Below, piece by piece: positions 35,102 to 45,905 of a stretch of DNA of 64,000 nucleotides (position 1 is the first letter of the stretch; the number at the start of each line of letters is the position of its first letter). The stretch is taken from NCBI GenBank assembly GCA_030272155.1, contig CP126194.1, positions 7,361,001 through 7,425,000 of the forward strand, written 5' to 3'. The position numbers and the translations under genes were made by a program. The notes beneath the pieces are model-generated. The model was not told where the DNA came from, did not search any database, and saw nothing but the letters and a program-made list of their open reading frames with translations. Origin of the DNA: Tetradesmus obliquus. Lineage: Eukaryota; Chlorophyta; Chlorophyceae; Sphaeropleales; Scenedesmaceae.

Positions 35102-36172
35102 GTGCACTGTTATATCTGCAGGGCAGTGCTGGTGCTGACTCAGACAAGGTGACGCTGCAGTACAGCGCCCTGGCTGAGGTGCTAGCGCCTCCGGCTGCGC
35201 CACTGCCTGCCACCACCCACGCCATGTACTACGTGCTGCTGGGTGAGCACACAACCAGCAGCAAACATGCAGATTTACGCAGCAAACGCAGCATTCAATG
35301 CATATGCAACTGGAGATCCTTGCCATGTACTGCGTGCTGCTGGGTGAGGACAGCAGCCGCGCAGTGAATGCACAGCATGCGCAAAGTAGCCATGCAGCAT
35401 GCGCAAGTGACTCCACAGCATGCGAAAGTAGCAATGCAGCATGCGCAAGTGACTCCACAGCATGCACAAAGTAGCCATGCAGCATGCGCAAGTGACTCCA
35501 CAGCATGCACAAAGTAGCCATGCAGCATGCGCAAGTGACTCCACAGCATGCACAACGGCAGCACGCAGCATGTGCAGCTGCAAGGAGCCAGCGCCCAAGC
35601 TGCGGCTCGTGTTGAACTTCTCATGGTTGTATGGCATCGTGACAATGCGCCCAGCAACTCCCTAGTAGCTATCACCACTTTTGCACCAACCGTTGCCTCC
35701 AAAAGCAGCAACACTGCTGCCACCACAACACTTCACTCTTGCTGCGCGTCTTATTGCCTGTTGCTTGCTGCCTTTCCATGCAGTGTGTGCCGCCCTGGAG
35801 CAGCAGCTGCAGCGGCCCCTCACAGCAGCAGACCTGCCAGCAGCGCAGCAGCAGCTGCAGCAGCTGGCCGCAGCCAGCCCGCAGCTGGCAGCTGCGCAGC
35901 AGCAGCTGGCAGCACACCTGGCAGGAGCCGCAGAATTTGCGCCTGTGGCTGCTGTGCTTGGGGGCATCATCGCAAATAATGTGGTGGCGGCTGTGTCGGG
36001 GTCTGGCGCGCCGCTGAACAACATGCTGTTTTATTCGCTGCTGGATGGCAGGGCGATTGTGGAGACGCAGCCAGCGGGGGATGGTGCTGGTCAGCCAGGG
36101 AAGGCAGCATGCGGGGCAGCAGCTGGCTCGCAGCAGCAGCAGCAGCAGGCAGACGAGGTTGTGATTGATTAA
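33363..36172 (+). CDS. SAE1: SUMO-activating enzyme subunit 1 (SAE1/AOS1)
   Basis: This is the smaller subunit of the heterodimeric SUMO E1, partner of UBA2, acting in the nucleus. Exons 33363-33454, 33592-33643, 33985-34103, 34447-34717, 35122-35242 and 35784-36172 give 347 aa in phase. The signature YDRQLRVWGVEVQRKLTAAR, RVLLVGFGKLAAEVAKN and LAGVGHVTLLDD shows the Rossmann start; the Arg of YDRQ (Arg finger in the family) is kept. HSYVPK and the late segment GGIIANNVVAAVSGSGAPLN with FYSLLDGRAIVE match the end of the family. The Gly-rich loop is degenerate (GFGKLAAE), which SAE1 tolerates since UBA2 carries the ATP site. The donor after exon 2 is GCAAGT, a GC-AG intron. Echoes of exons 4, 5 and 6 follow those exons. 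Confidence 0.93.
34718..34938 (+). repeat. Donor-side echoes of SAE1 exon 4
   Basis: GGTTCTTTGTGGACCTGCGC to CACAGCTACGTGCCCAAG, then GTAAC, ends at 34717. Copies end at 34814 (GTAAGA donor) and 34938 (GTACGG), steps of 97 and 124 bp. Both copies keep donors. Confidence 0.92.
35315..35348 (+). repeat. Echo of SAE1 exon 5 3' end
   Basis: GCCATGTACTGCGTGCTGCT GG then GTGAGG copies the exon 5 end at 35242, 101 bp downstream, with the donor intact. Confidence 0.88.
35370..35575 (+). repeat. 43-bp minisatellite rich in GCATGC palindromes
   Basis: Units of the form CATGCAGCATGCGCAAGTGA, then CTCCACAGCATGC and AMAAGTAGC, repeat about four times in the last SAE1 intron with few changes. Confidence 0.9.
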
Positions 36173-36417
36173 AGTTTGCGCCTGTGGCAGCTGTGCTAGC
36201 AGGCATCATAGCGAATGGTGTGGTGGACGCTGTGTCGGGGTCTGGCGCACCGCTGAACAACATGCTATACTACTCATTGCTGGATGGCAGGGCGATTGTA
36301 GAGACGCAGCCAACGGGGGTTGGTGCTGGTGGTGCTGCGCAGCCAGGCAAGGCAGCAGCTGGCTCGCAGCAGCAGCAGCAGCAGCAGCAGCAGGCTGAAG
36401 AGGTCGTGATTGATTGA
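36173..36417 (+). repeat. Tandem duplicate of the end of SAE1 exon 6
   Basis: Directly after the stop, TTTGCGCCTGTGGCAGCTGT onward repeats 35934-36172 and again ends in a Gln run, EEVVID and a stop (TGA, 36415-36417). It is in a different frame from the gene, so read-through does not make it; it is either in the 3' UTR or a potential alternative terminal exon. Confidence 0.92.
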
Positions 36418-36576
36418 GGTGGCACAGCTGCGGACAGTGGCAGGCTACGCAAGGAGTCAACCAGCCAAGCTGTAGCTAGCTCACTATAGCCGTGGTTGCT
36501 GCTACCTGAAGCTATGATGCTGAGAATCTGCTGGCGGCTGAGATGGGCAAGTTGAGCGGAGGCGTTGTGTTGTTTG

Positions 36577-36581
36577 TGTAA
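36577..36581 (+). terminator. Candidate TGTAA polyadenylation word for SAE1
   Basis: TGTAA is the usual signal in chlorophyte nuclear genes. This one lies about 400 bp past the SAE1 stop and after the duplicated exon end. Confidence 0.35.
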
Positions 36582-36909
36582 CTTGATCACGTCATTTGCT
36601 TCAGGCGCCCGCTGCCGTTGCTTGGAAGCGCACAGCCCTCAGGGCCCTCAGGGATGAATCCTGGCAGCTGCATTTTCTGGCAAACTGATTGGCGTCACAT
36701 CCTGTTTCACCCTCGTGTGTTACAACAACAGCCACAGCAACTTGCGCGGCGCATGTTGCGCTGTGTCACTGCAGCAAATAGGCATCTGTGCTTGCAAGCA
36801 ATGCTTGGGGTTGCAGCATTGTACTTGCCACTGCGGGGTATCATACCCCGCATGATGATGCGCATGATGATCATGCCACGCATTGAAGTTGCTTGATGGC
36901 GCTCCCGAC

Positions 36910-37305
36910 CAGTGCTGTGATAAGTGTTTGGGAGTCCTCGGCGCTGCAGCGCCGAGCATAGCGCCGAGCGAAGCGAGGTGGCCGGCGCTGTGGTAGGGGA
37001 GTGCAGAGGGGGGCGCCAAAAGCCCCCTTTTGCTGGGGTGTGGGGCGAAGGCCCAGAGCTCCGGCGAGTTGAGATACATTTAAAGCATACTTAAAAGCAT
37101 TTAAACATTAGAAACGACGATTTGAAGTGAAGATGCAGCCGTATCGATGCTCTGCGGAACATGTTATTAACCGCGAACTGCAGGCAGGCAGGCGGGCCTG
37201 CCGGCGCTACAGCGCCGACAAACTCCCTAAAATCGCTTTGTTTGGCCGGCGCAGAGCTTCGGTGGCCGGCGCGGCGCCGGCGCGCCGGCAGTTATCACAG
37301 CACTG
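36910..37305. mobile_element. hAT-like MITE (non-autonomous DNA transposon)
   Basis: A perfect 14-bp terminal inverted repeat, CAGTGCTGTGATAA (36910-36923) and TTATCACAGCACTG (37292-37305), is flanked by an 8-bp direct repeat CTCCCGAC (36902-36909 and 37306-37313). An 8-bp target duplication and termini beginning CAGTG fit the hAT superfamily. The 396-bp body has GC-rich subterminal palindromes (GGCGCTGCAGCGCC, GCCGGCGCGGCGCCGGC) and no ORF, so it needs a transposase from elsewhere. Perfect ends suggest a recent insertion. Confidence 0.88.
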
Positions 37306-38403
37306 CTCCCGACAACCAACTGAAGTCCCCAACAAAACCAGGCAGATCAAGGCAGGCAGATAAAACCAGGCAGATGCCCAAATGCGCATGTGCTTGACAG
37401 GCCACTGCATTGCAGCTGTGCTGGCTGCTAAACACGGTGCTGAGCTGCAGCCTGGCAAACAATAGCAACATGCATCAAAGTTGACGACATCAGTGCAGCA
37501 ACCAAGGCAAGGAATATTTCCGCTGGCCATGCAGCCACACTACTAGTTGAGCCCTACCTACTGATCATGCACTATCATGTGCCCCACCGCGTCTCAACAG
37601 CAGCTCGGCCCCCACCCTAAACCCCCAGCACCAGCCTTTCAACACTCCAGGCAAGAGCAGGCCCAGGAATTCCTTCGAAGGCATAATGCACTGAACAATC
37701 TACGTGGGGCCACTGCTTCCAAGTTGCATGAGATGACACCGCAGTTGCTGCAGCAGCCATCACAGCAACTCTTGCCCCTTGCAACCCTTGTCAGAGAAAG
37801 CGTCTGGCCGAAGGAGCCACTAGCCACCCACCACCAACAGAAACGATCATGGTAAACTTGCAGCACCAAAGTAAGCTGGCTGGCACACCGATGCAGCCAA
37901 TGTCTGGCAGCCGCATGCAGCTTCCACACTGCTTCATTCGTACGCAACGCCGGTAGGATGCAACAGAGCATTGCCAGCTAGATAGCCTGCTACCGAGTGG
38001 CTTGTGTGCTGCCCACCACACTCCAATGAAAATGCAGTAAACCAATCAGATAACAACAGCGTGTCTATGTACATTGCAGAAGTGGCACTGCTTGAGCTAC
38101 AGCAGCAGCTGCCAGCCAGGTACCCCTACTGCATCACCCGTACCATGCTGATATTTCAAAAATCGTGCACCCTGATGCTGAACTGAACATCACACAGAGT
38201 CAGCATCACCTCATCAGCTTGAGACTAGCATGCATCTCTTGCACACATCCCTACGCATGCTCCCAACTCAACTCTCCTAGGCATCAACGCCGACCTAATT
38301 CTGATCTGCGTCTATCCTGGCCCCTCAACAGATGAACAAATTGCGCCACTGGCCTTCAGCAAATATCTGCAATTATCTGCAAATATCTGCCTGAGCCTGC
38401 TGC
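37306..38403. other. Region between the MITE and the subtilase 3' end
   Basis: No gene is seen. It contains short ORFs and a small repeat AAATATCTGCAATTATCTGC near 38360. The subtilase 3' UTR should extend into the right part. Confidence 0.4.
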
Positions 38404-41400
38404 TCACTCAGTCACTTCAAGCACACCCCTGATATCTACACGTAGCTGCCCGCCCTGCTGCTGCCCTGCAGCAGCATCTGCTGCTGCCACTGGCGCCACA
38501 AGCACCAACTTGAATCTGTACTGCCTGCCTATCTGCAACTGCGCTGTGGTGCCATTGCTGCCTACTGGTGTGTAGCTGCCATCAAAGATTCCTCCGCACG
38601 CTGAGAACTTGGAGGAATAAGCAAAGCTTGTCATAGAGCTGTACATTGGTAAAAGTGACAGCTGATTGGCTAAGGTCTTCTGACATGGACCGAAGCTCTG
38701 AGAACCTAACAGTGTGCCGTTGCGCCTGCCTACTCCATAAACCTCAACAATCAACTGCTGTAGCGGCCGCGCCAACACATGCGTGAACCCTAAACCCACA
38801 TTCTGATCTGGATTCGATATGTTTGACCAGGGTACTTTGACTACGCCTGGAGCAGCCAAATCATTGCTGCAAATAATGAAGCCTTCGTCTAAGTAGCCTG
38901 CACAGAGTGCTCCTGCAACAGGCTTGAGATCTTCATTCAGTGGTGGTATGAGCCTGACGCTTTTGGGGTCGCTGTAGTTTCTGCTGCAGCCTTGGTAGGG
39001 TATAGACAGGGGCACAGAGCCTGCCTTCAGGTCATACAGCCTAGGGTTCAGGGTTATGTAGCCGCTGTAGATGTAGGGGCCAGCCTGCAGGGCCCGTGGC
39101 ACGCTGAAGGTCACCTGCAGAGCAGTGGGGGCAGCCGGAGTGGTGAAATGAGCACAGGTGCAAGCGGAGTGCATCTGTGAGCAGCAGCAGCAGCAGCAGC
39201 AGCATACTGCAGTACAACCCAGGACTGCAGAAATGCGCCATGTGTTGCACTGCATGCGCCGCAAAGCGGCGTCCATGGCAGCAAGCCAACCAGGCGCCAC
39301 TGTTGTCGCTCACCTCAAACGTCTGTGACTGTCCCACATCCAGTGTCACGTCACTTTTTGAAAAGGTAACAGCTGCAGTTGGCACAGCTCCTGGGTTACC
39401 CGGGTCATAAGACCTGCGGCTCCAGTCCCCAACAATATCAAGCGCAAACGCCGGCTTGTGAGACAGCACCAGCTCAGCGCCGCGACGCTTCAAACAGTTG
39501 TTAGTAAGTGTTACAACAACATTTTGAATGGGTCGCCCGGATTGCAGCAGTAGCTCCGGTGGGCTGATGCTGACGCAATTTGTGATGGCTGCAGCAGCTT
39601 GCACTGTGCCGGCACCAACAAAGGCAGGAGGCCACATCAGGCTACTGATGATGCCTGGCTGGCTGTACAGTACTGGTTTGGCGGTGTTTTTGATTGCTGC
39701 TGCAGCAGCAGCTGGCCAGCCTTCCTTGGGAGTGAAATATCCATGCCTGCTCTGCTTCCAGAGTGCCAGCACACCAGAGATGTAGGGTGCCGCCCTGCAG
39801 GAAACATGTAGCAGCAGGCAGCAAGTTGAAGGCTGCAGGATGCACATCATGAGCCCCCTCTGCAACAAGTGCAGGACCATGTAAGAGCCAAGTGATACAG
39901 CCGCTGGCGGCCTCTTGCCATGTGCGCTGCGCTCACGAGTGCATCGCTGCATGTGAAGACTGCTTGTTCAGTCTGCAACATGTGTGCAACAATGTGTATG
40001 CTGTGCATGCTGTGCATGCTGCGCAACGCATTTTTTCCACATGCATCTCACATTGAGGTGCCGCTAAGCGTCTGGTAGTTGTTGGCTGGCGTGCTGCTGT
40101 ACAGCATGAAGCCAGGCGCAGCAATGTCCGGCTTCACCTGCAGGTTCAGGCCCTGTGAGCGCAGCACAGCAGCAGAACAGATGTTCAGGCAGGTCTTGCA
40201 ACACGTGCTTGTTGTTCATAGGTGTTGGCAGCGCAATCACACAGCATAGGCCTATACGCCAAGCAATACAGCATGGGCATGGCTGCAGCACTCGAGGGAG
40301 TGGGCCCCTAATGGGCTGTGTTATAATCAGTGCACGTATTTGCAAAGCAGGCTGCAGCTGACAACTTGCACACACCAGCACACCTAAGCCAGCACGCCTC
40401 CAGCACCAACTGCACTCAGTGCCTTCTTTCACTCAGGCACTCTCAACACAAGGTGCACAACGATGCGAGACAAGGTGCAAATTATTTCCCTCCTAGACTT
40501 CACTCACAAGCAACGGCCGCATTGCCACTCCTTGAGCCGCAGGCAGCGCATGCACTAGACGGGCTTGGGGTGCCAAGCTCGCTGTGCTACACAAGCAGGC
40601 TGCAGGTGGCCACGCCTAACGCCCGCACCAGCAGCACCAGCACCACCAGCACCAGCACCACCCAGTCAAATTCCAATCAGATTCAAATTTCAAAACCAAC
40701 AGACACTCACCGGCCCCCTGCTGCTCATGAGCAACGGCTGCATCACCACTCCTTGCGCCGCAGGCAGCCCCACATTGACAATGCCAGTCAGGCGCAGCGT
40801 TGCATTCGCTGCTGCTCCAGCATCTGCTGCAGCCGCTAGTGCAGCCGCCAGCGCAGTGCCGTCACTGCTGGCTAGCCAGAATGCAGGAACACTTGCATTA
40901 TTAATCTCGTAGTTTGCAGATCCGAGGTACGCATAATCTTGATATGCTGGCAAATAAAACAGCACCAGCCTGGGCCGCAGGTCATAAATTTGAAGCATAG
41001 TGTACCAGTCGCTGGTCGGCTGGAAGACGCCACAGCTAGCGGGCACTTCAATCAGCAGCGCTGCTGCCCGTGGATTGCCAGTTATCATCTCTACGTCGTA
41101 GCATGTGCTGCTGAAGCGACCATATGCGAGGCGTAGAGGCAGGCCCAGCGCGTTGCAGTGAGGGTAGCACAGGGAGCGCATTGTGTCTGCGCGCTGCACG
41201 GCCGCTGCGAGCAAGCATGTGGATAACGTGCAGCAAAGAACAGCTGAAGCATCAGACAGGCGGGACAAATAACCCCAGAACGGTATATGTCATGTGCAGC
41301 GTAGCAGCCTTTAAGCAAGATCGCATGGATAACATGGGTTAGCTGCTCGGCACTGGCAGCCCACACCGAGTGCATCGTGTCGGCGCGCTGCACGGCCGCT

Positions 41401-41603
41401 GCTCAGACATGGAGACAGGCATGCAGCAGAGAATGAGTGAGGCGTCACGCAGCAGCAACCCAGGGCGGAGCACGTTCAATGCACAGAAGCCGTCGTTGCA
41501 CAAGTAGGACCACACAGGCGGCATGCGCTCCTGCTCAGAACCTGTCAGCCGACGTCACGTCACCACAGTAACACGACGCGTTATGTCAGCAAGATCACGA
41601 ACC

Positions 41604-41671
<68 letters not shown>

Positions 41672-44600
41672 CAACTCACCAAGCTGGCTGGTCTTCATGC
41701 CATTTGGGCCGCTTGCTATGCTGCTGCTCAGGCTCAATAGCGCCCCCATTGTCACCGTATTGCCAAGCATTGCCACAGACAGCACGCCAGCATCCCAGCT
41801 GGGATAAGCAGTGCCAAAAAGCCCAGCCTGAGGGCCATCATTGCCTGCAGCAGCAGCCGCCAGCACGCCGGCTTTTGTTGCAGCAGCGAGTGCGGCTGCA
41901 TCTTCTGGGCTGGGGTTTAGGCAGTACTGGCTGTAGCTGAGGTTTAGGACGTCCATGCCGTCCTGGGTGGCCCGGGTGATGCAGTTGCTGATGGCTGTGC
42001 GGACGGCTTCATATGTTGCCGTGTTGGCCTGGCAGGAGTAGGAGAAAACATGCAGCAGGCACGCACGTCAGCTACAAGCAGCCATCTGCAAGGTGCCGCT
42101 ACCAAGCTCTGCTGCTGTGTATGCAGCACACGTCAGACAGCTTGTATGGCTGCATATGTTGCCGTGTTGGCCTAGAGGGCATGCACAGCAAGCGAAGAAT
42201 GAAGGACAGCAAACAAGGGCGTCAACGTGTATATTGGCAGCAGGCAGGTGCAAATAGCAGGCCACGCTGTGTTGCATGCAGCGGCTGTCACACTGAATGT
42301 ATGCTCTAGCAGCCAAAGCAAATGTGTGTGTGAACACACACACACGCCAGTGTCATGGCCAACAGCAGCGCTTGGTGTTGCTGTGCAGCATGCAAGATGG
42401 CAGAGGCAGCAGCTGCTTGCCAAGCAAGGCAACAGCGGCACAGGCACAACAGAGACACATGCTATGCTGGTTCTACTCACATAGAATCCCGGTATGACCT
42501 TGTAATCCCCTATGAACGCTGCAGTGCAGACGCGCAGGAACAGCACACAGTAGAACCAACATGGTCAGCACGTGAGGCACTAGCAACTTCCGTATGCAGC
42601 AGCTGGCTGTTGCATGCTGCAGTACTATCAGCAGTACACGCTGTGCAGTGCTTGCTGCCCAACTGGCGTGCAAGCCTCTCCACAGCAACTGCAGCTATGC
42701 AGCAGCAGCTGATCTGGCCAGCGCACCAAGGCCGTACAGCCTCGCAGCAGCAGCTGAGCTGGGCTGCGCATCAAGGCAGGGCCTCACCTCTGTATGCCAC
42801 ACCTCGCTGGTAGTCAAAGGGTGTGTTGTTGGCATCCATCAGCTTGTAAGGAAACGACCCAGCAGCAATGCCTGCGGAGCACCCGCAAAGAGCAGCTCAC
42901 ATTCACGTCCTCTTCCCTGCTCACAAGCCAACTGCATGATGCTGAACTAGCAGCAGCCGAGCAAAAACGTCAGCTGCATGTGCAAGTCAGACATACTAGT
43001 GCAGCAGCAGCTGCTGCATGACAGGCAGCAGCTGCTGGGCACACCAGCAACGCTCTCCAGCAACTTGCAGCAGCAGAGCAAGAAGATCACGAGTTGCATG
43101 TGCAAATCAGACATGCTTGTGCAGCAGCGGTGATAAAAGACAGCAGCTTGCAACGCTCACCAGCCACGTGGGTGCCATGTGCATCACCACTGCCCAGCAC
43201 CACCTGCAAAAGCCAGCAGCAGCAGCAGCAGCAGCAGTGGTGCACAACACCATCAGCAAGAGGAGCACAGTGCGCATCGTCGAACAGTAGCAGCAGTTGC
43301 AAGGGAACCTGATGCTGTGCATGATGCTGTTCAGGCACCGTAACAATGCAGCACACGTTTTGGCATGGCAAAGGAGAGCCTGGTCACGGGTGCTCAATGC
43401 ACTTGTGCAGTCCTGGACAGCTAGGCACGCCACACCGCAGCAACCTCGCAGCAATGCACAACTGCCAGTGCCCCGCATGGTGCTCTGCACTGCTGCAGCG
43501 CCTTCCAGCTGCAAGTAAGCCTGCATTACTTTTCTACGCCATGCGCCACGTTGTCAAATCCATCGTGCTGCTGTGCTGCATCAAGCGTATCAATCCACAG
43601 CAAGCTCACTGTGTCGCCTGTCTTGGAGAAGGGGTTGTACGAGGCCACCACCCTGCAGCTGCTGCTGCTGCTGCTGCTGCTGCTGGGGCTGGCCAGTGTG
43701 CTGCAGCGCCCCCAGTTTGCGCTGCGCCGCCAGTCCACGCCATCGTCCAGGATGGCGATACGCATGCCTTGGCCGGCCAAGCCCAGCTCGTTCTGCACAT
43801 AGTTGACCTGGGGAAGCAGAGTGTAAGGGGTGGTGTTCGGGCAGGACATACACAGGCATCAGCGCCGCTGGTTACGCCATCGTCCAGGATGGCAATACGC
43901 ATGCCTTGGCCGGCCAAGCCCAATTCATCTTGCACATAGTTGACCTGGCAAGTCATGGGGTGACAGAGGTGGAAGGGAGTGTCATGTTTGGGGTGGTGTT
44001 CTGGGGTTACATCCTGGTGGCGTGTGAGGAAGGCGTGTGTGCTGATCGCACTCAACATGCTAGACGTGCTGAGCATGCAAGGAAAGCATGCAGAAGGGCA
44101 GTAACAGACTGAATCACGTGACAACCATGTAATCCACGTGCCCTGCTATTAGTACTACTACTATAATGTTGGACTTGCACGCTTGTTCCTGCAGACCTGG
44201 TGCCAGCTGGCCTTCTGCTTCACAGCACTGCTGCATTGCGCAGCATCACTGCTGGCAGGTGACGCTGGCCTGGCAACACTGCGTGGTTACTGAGTGTGCT
44301 GCACCCTGCTGGTCACATGTATGAGAACTGACAATATGTTCTTGTTGTCTACACTGACGAACAAAAAGCTTGTTGTTCACAGGCTCTGCTGCCGTTGCAG
44401 CCAAAACAGTTGTGACCAACCAATCCCTCCCCACACACTAGTGCCCTAGCCAGGCAGCTGCTCTGCAAGCCTGCTACAGCCACGCTGCACTGCAATCACC
44501 TGCGTAAAATCAAGGCCGTCTGCTCCGATGACAGCTGGTCGCACGTCAGACAGGAAACAGCTAGCCTGCAGGAGACAGGGAAGCAGGCGGGAAGAAGAGG

Positions 44601-44760
44601 GAACAGCAGCAGCAGCAATAGCTGGCAATAGAGTGACGAGTCGATACGTTGATGCGCCCGTGCGACGCTCATTGAGATTGAACACATACGTTGCATGACG
44701 TCACGCTACCTGTGCAATCACGAGGGCCAGAACCAGCCACATCCACGTAGGGTTCGCCAT
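38404..44760 (-). CDS. Secreted subtilisin-like serine protease (S8 family) with PA domain
   Basis: Twelve minus-strand exons close in phase to 902 aa: 44760-44710, 44565-44500, 43807-43610, 43203-43161, 42871-42788, 42518-42481, 42028-41680, 41541-41449, 41204-40711, 40152-40052, 39794-39314, 39114-38404. The N-terminus is a signal peptide (WMWLVLALVIAQASC). The catalytic set is present: Asp in MRIAILDDGVDW, His in GDAHGTHVAGIAAG, Asn in AAAAGNDGP and Ser in LSGTSMAAPYISG. A PA-like insertion lies between Asn and Ser (AALLIEVPASCG ... LVLFYLPAYQDY). KPDIAAPGF precedes the Ser, and about 350 residues of Fn3-like beta-rich tail follow. The class Asp motif reads D-D-G rather than D-T/S-G. Subtilases of volvocine algae (sporangin, VheA) digest the mother-cell wall; the same role here is inference. 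Exon 2 to 3 is where a propeptide would normally be, and it is short. Confidence 0.92.
41366..41398 (-). repeat. Echo of subtilase exon 9 acceptor edge
   Basis: CGGCCGTGCAGCGCGCCGAC ACGATGC copies the start of exon 9 (41204 down), 194 bp upstream in the gene. It encodes AVQRADTMHS versus AVQRADTMRS. Confidence 0.85.
41605..41668 (+). repeat. CAG triplet microsatellite in a subtilase intron
   Basis: About 21 CAG units (CTG on the coding strand) lie immediately after the donor of subtilase exon 7. Confidence 0.92.
42135..42171 (-). repeat. Echo of subtilase exon 7 acceptor edge
   Basis: CTAG then GCCAACACGGCAACATATGC repeats the exon 7 start (42028) 143 bp upstream in the gene, with the acceptor changed from CCAG to CTAG. 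Confidence 0.85.
42947..43130. repeat. Tandem pair within a subtilase intron
   Basis: AGCTGCATGTGCAAGTCAGA (about 42972) and AGTTGCATGTGCAAATCAGA (about 43092) sit in about 120-bp imperfect direct repeats between exons 4 and 5. No exon sequence is included. Confidence 0.7.
43866..43944 (-). repeat. Echo of subtilase exon 3 acceptor edge
   Basis: After GCCAG, the copy encodes VNYVQDELGLAGQGMRIAIL then DDGV before diverging. True exon 3 starts at 43807 (VNYVQNELGL...). The step is 137 bp. It includes the catalytic-Asp motif, so mis-splicing to it would give a truncated protease. Confidence 0.92.
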
Positions 44761-44879
44761 GGTCGCCCTCCCGAGTCGACGCCTGGCTGCTGCTGCTTTG
44801 CTCAGTACCTGCTGCTACTGCAGCTTGTGGCGAACAAACCAGCTTGCATCCATCTTTGCCAAACCGTTGCTGCTGCGGT

Positions 44880-44910
<31 letters not shown>

Positions 44911-45905
44911 ACTGCCAGCCAGGAAAGCATCAATAGCAAATGGGCTGCTGACTTGACAACGCAAAACAATGAGTAGCCGAAACCACCTTGCTGGCCTATG
45001 GGTACCCTGTCAGCACGGGCTGGAGCCTGGTGCTGTTATTGTGGCATGTGACTGTCACTGTGGATGTCATGCACTACGGCACTTGCGGTTGCCACCAACT
45101 GCCACTGCTGGCCAACAACTTGTGTAAGCATGCAGTGCAACGTGCTCTGTACACGAATGCTAGCTCATGCGATCTTTGATCCATCATTCCCATACTTAAA
45201 CCAATACACTGCATCCCTTGCTGAATCATCAGTATTATACTGAAGAGCAACTGCTTGAGCCATGGTGCTTGCAAGCCATACAGCTGGACAATCATACATT
45301 TATGTTGCCTTTTAGCTGCAGGATTCGACAGGCGTTGCGGAACCTGATTTGACCAATTCTGCCCAAGGACACGTGTGCGACTGGTACAATGATGCAGAAC
45401 ACACTAGTGCCCTCTCAAGTTCGCACCGTGAAGCCATGACAGTGGCAGTTTCAAAGGCGCACAATGGTGGGCAACAGCCACTCGCTGCTCTTCCCACCAC
45501 GGCCGACTAAATGCGCGCTGAGCCTGCTGCTGTCAGCCTTGTAGCAAGTCATGCCAGCACAACTGTCCGGAGGCGGCTGTGCAATGTGCACGTCACCCTG
45601 ATGGTGATGACGTCATAACGTCGGTCATTCAATTTGCTCAAAACTACAGCTGTGGAGCTGCAGGACGGGAACGGTGCTACACACATTTGCCTTGCTGTTA
45701 GCTTCATCTGTTTACTGACTGCGTCAGCGAACTTAATTCTCATTGTGTGGAGGTCACATGTGCCCTGTGGTCCATAGTCACCACTCACTGCCAGCTGCTC
45801 CGTTCCTGTCGCTGAGCACCACCCGTTGATTCAGATCTTCTACAGAAGGGTTTGTCTGTTTTGACTGCATTGGCCTATTGCTGGCGTGGCGCGCATGCAG
45901 GAGCC
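44761..45905. promoter_or_regulatory. Divergent intergenic region, subtilase / MBD4-like
   Basis: The two genes start in opposite directions about 1.1 kb apart. It holds a CTG run at about 44865-44910 and otherwise no coding signal. Upstream non-coding or short coding exons of the MBD4-like gene may lie at its right end, where GCGCATGCAG at about 45892-45901 would be an acceptor. Confidence 0.4.

Noticed and set aside
36910..37305. GC-rich palindromes as an organelle-DNA insertion
   Set aside because: Exact terminal inverted repeats and an 8-bp target duplication explain the whole segment as a transposon.
45852..45905. Upstream start for the MBD4-like protein
   Set aside because: The frame is open from 45852 but the codon is TTG; the first ATG in frame is 45906, and a CAG acceptor just before it could instead mark an intron end.
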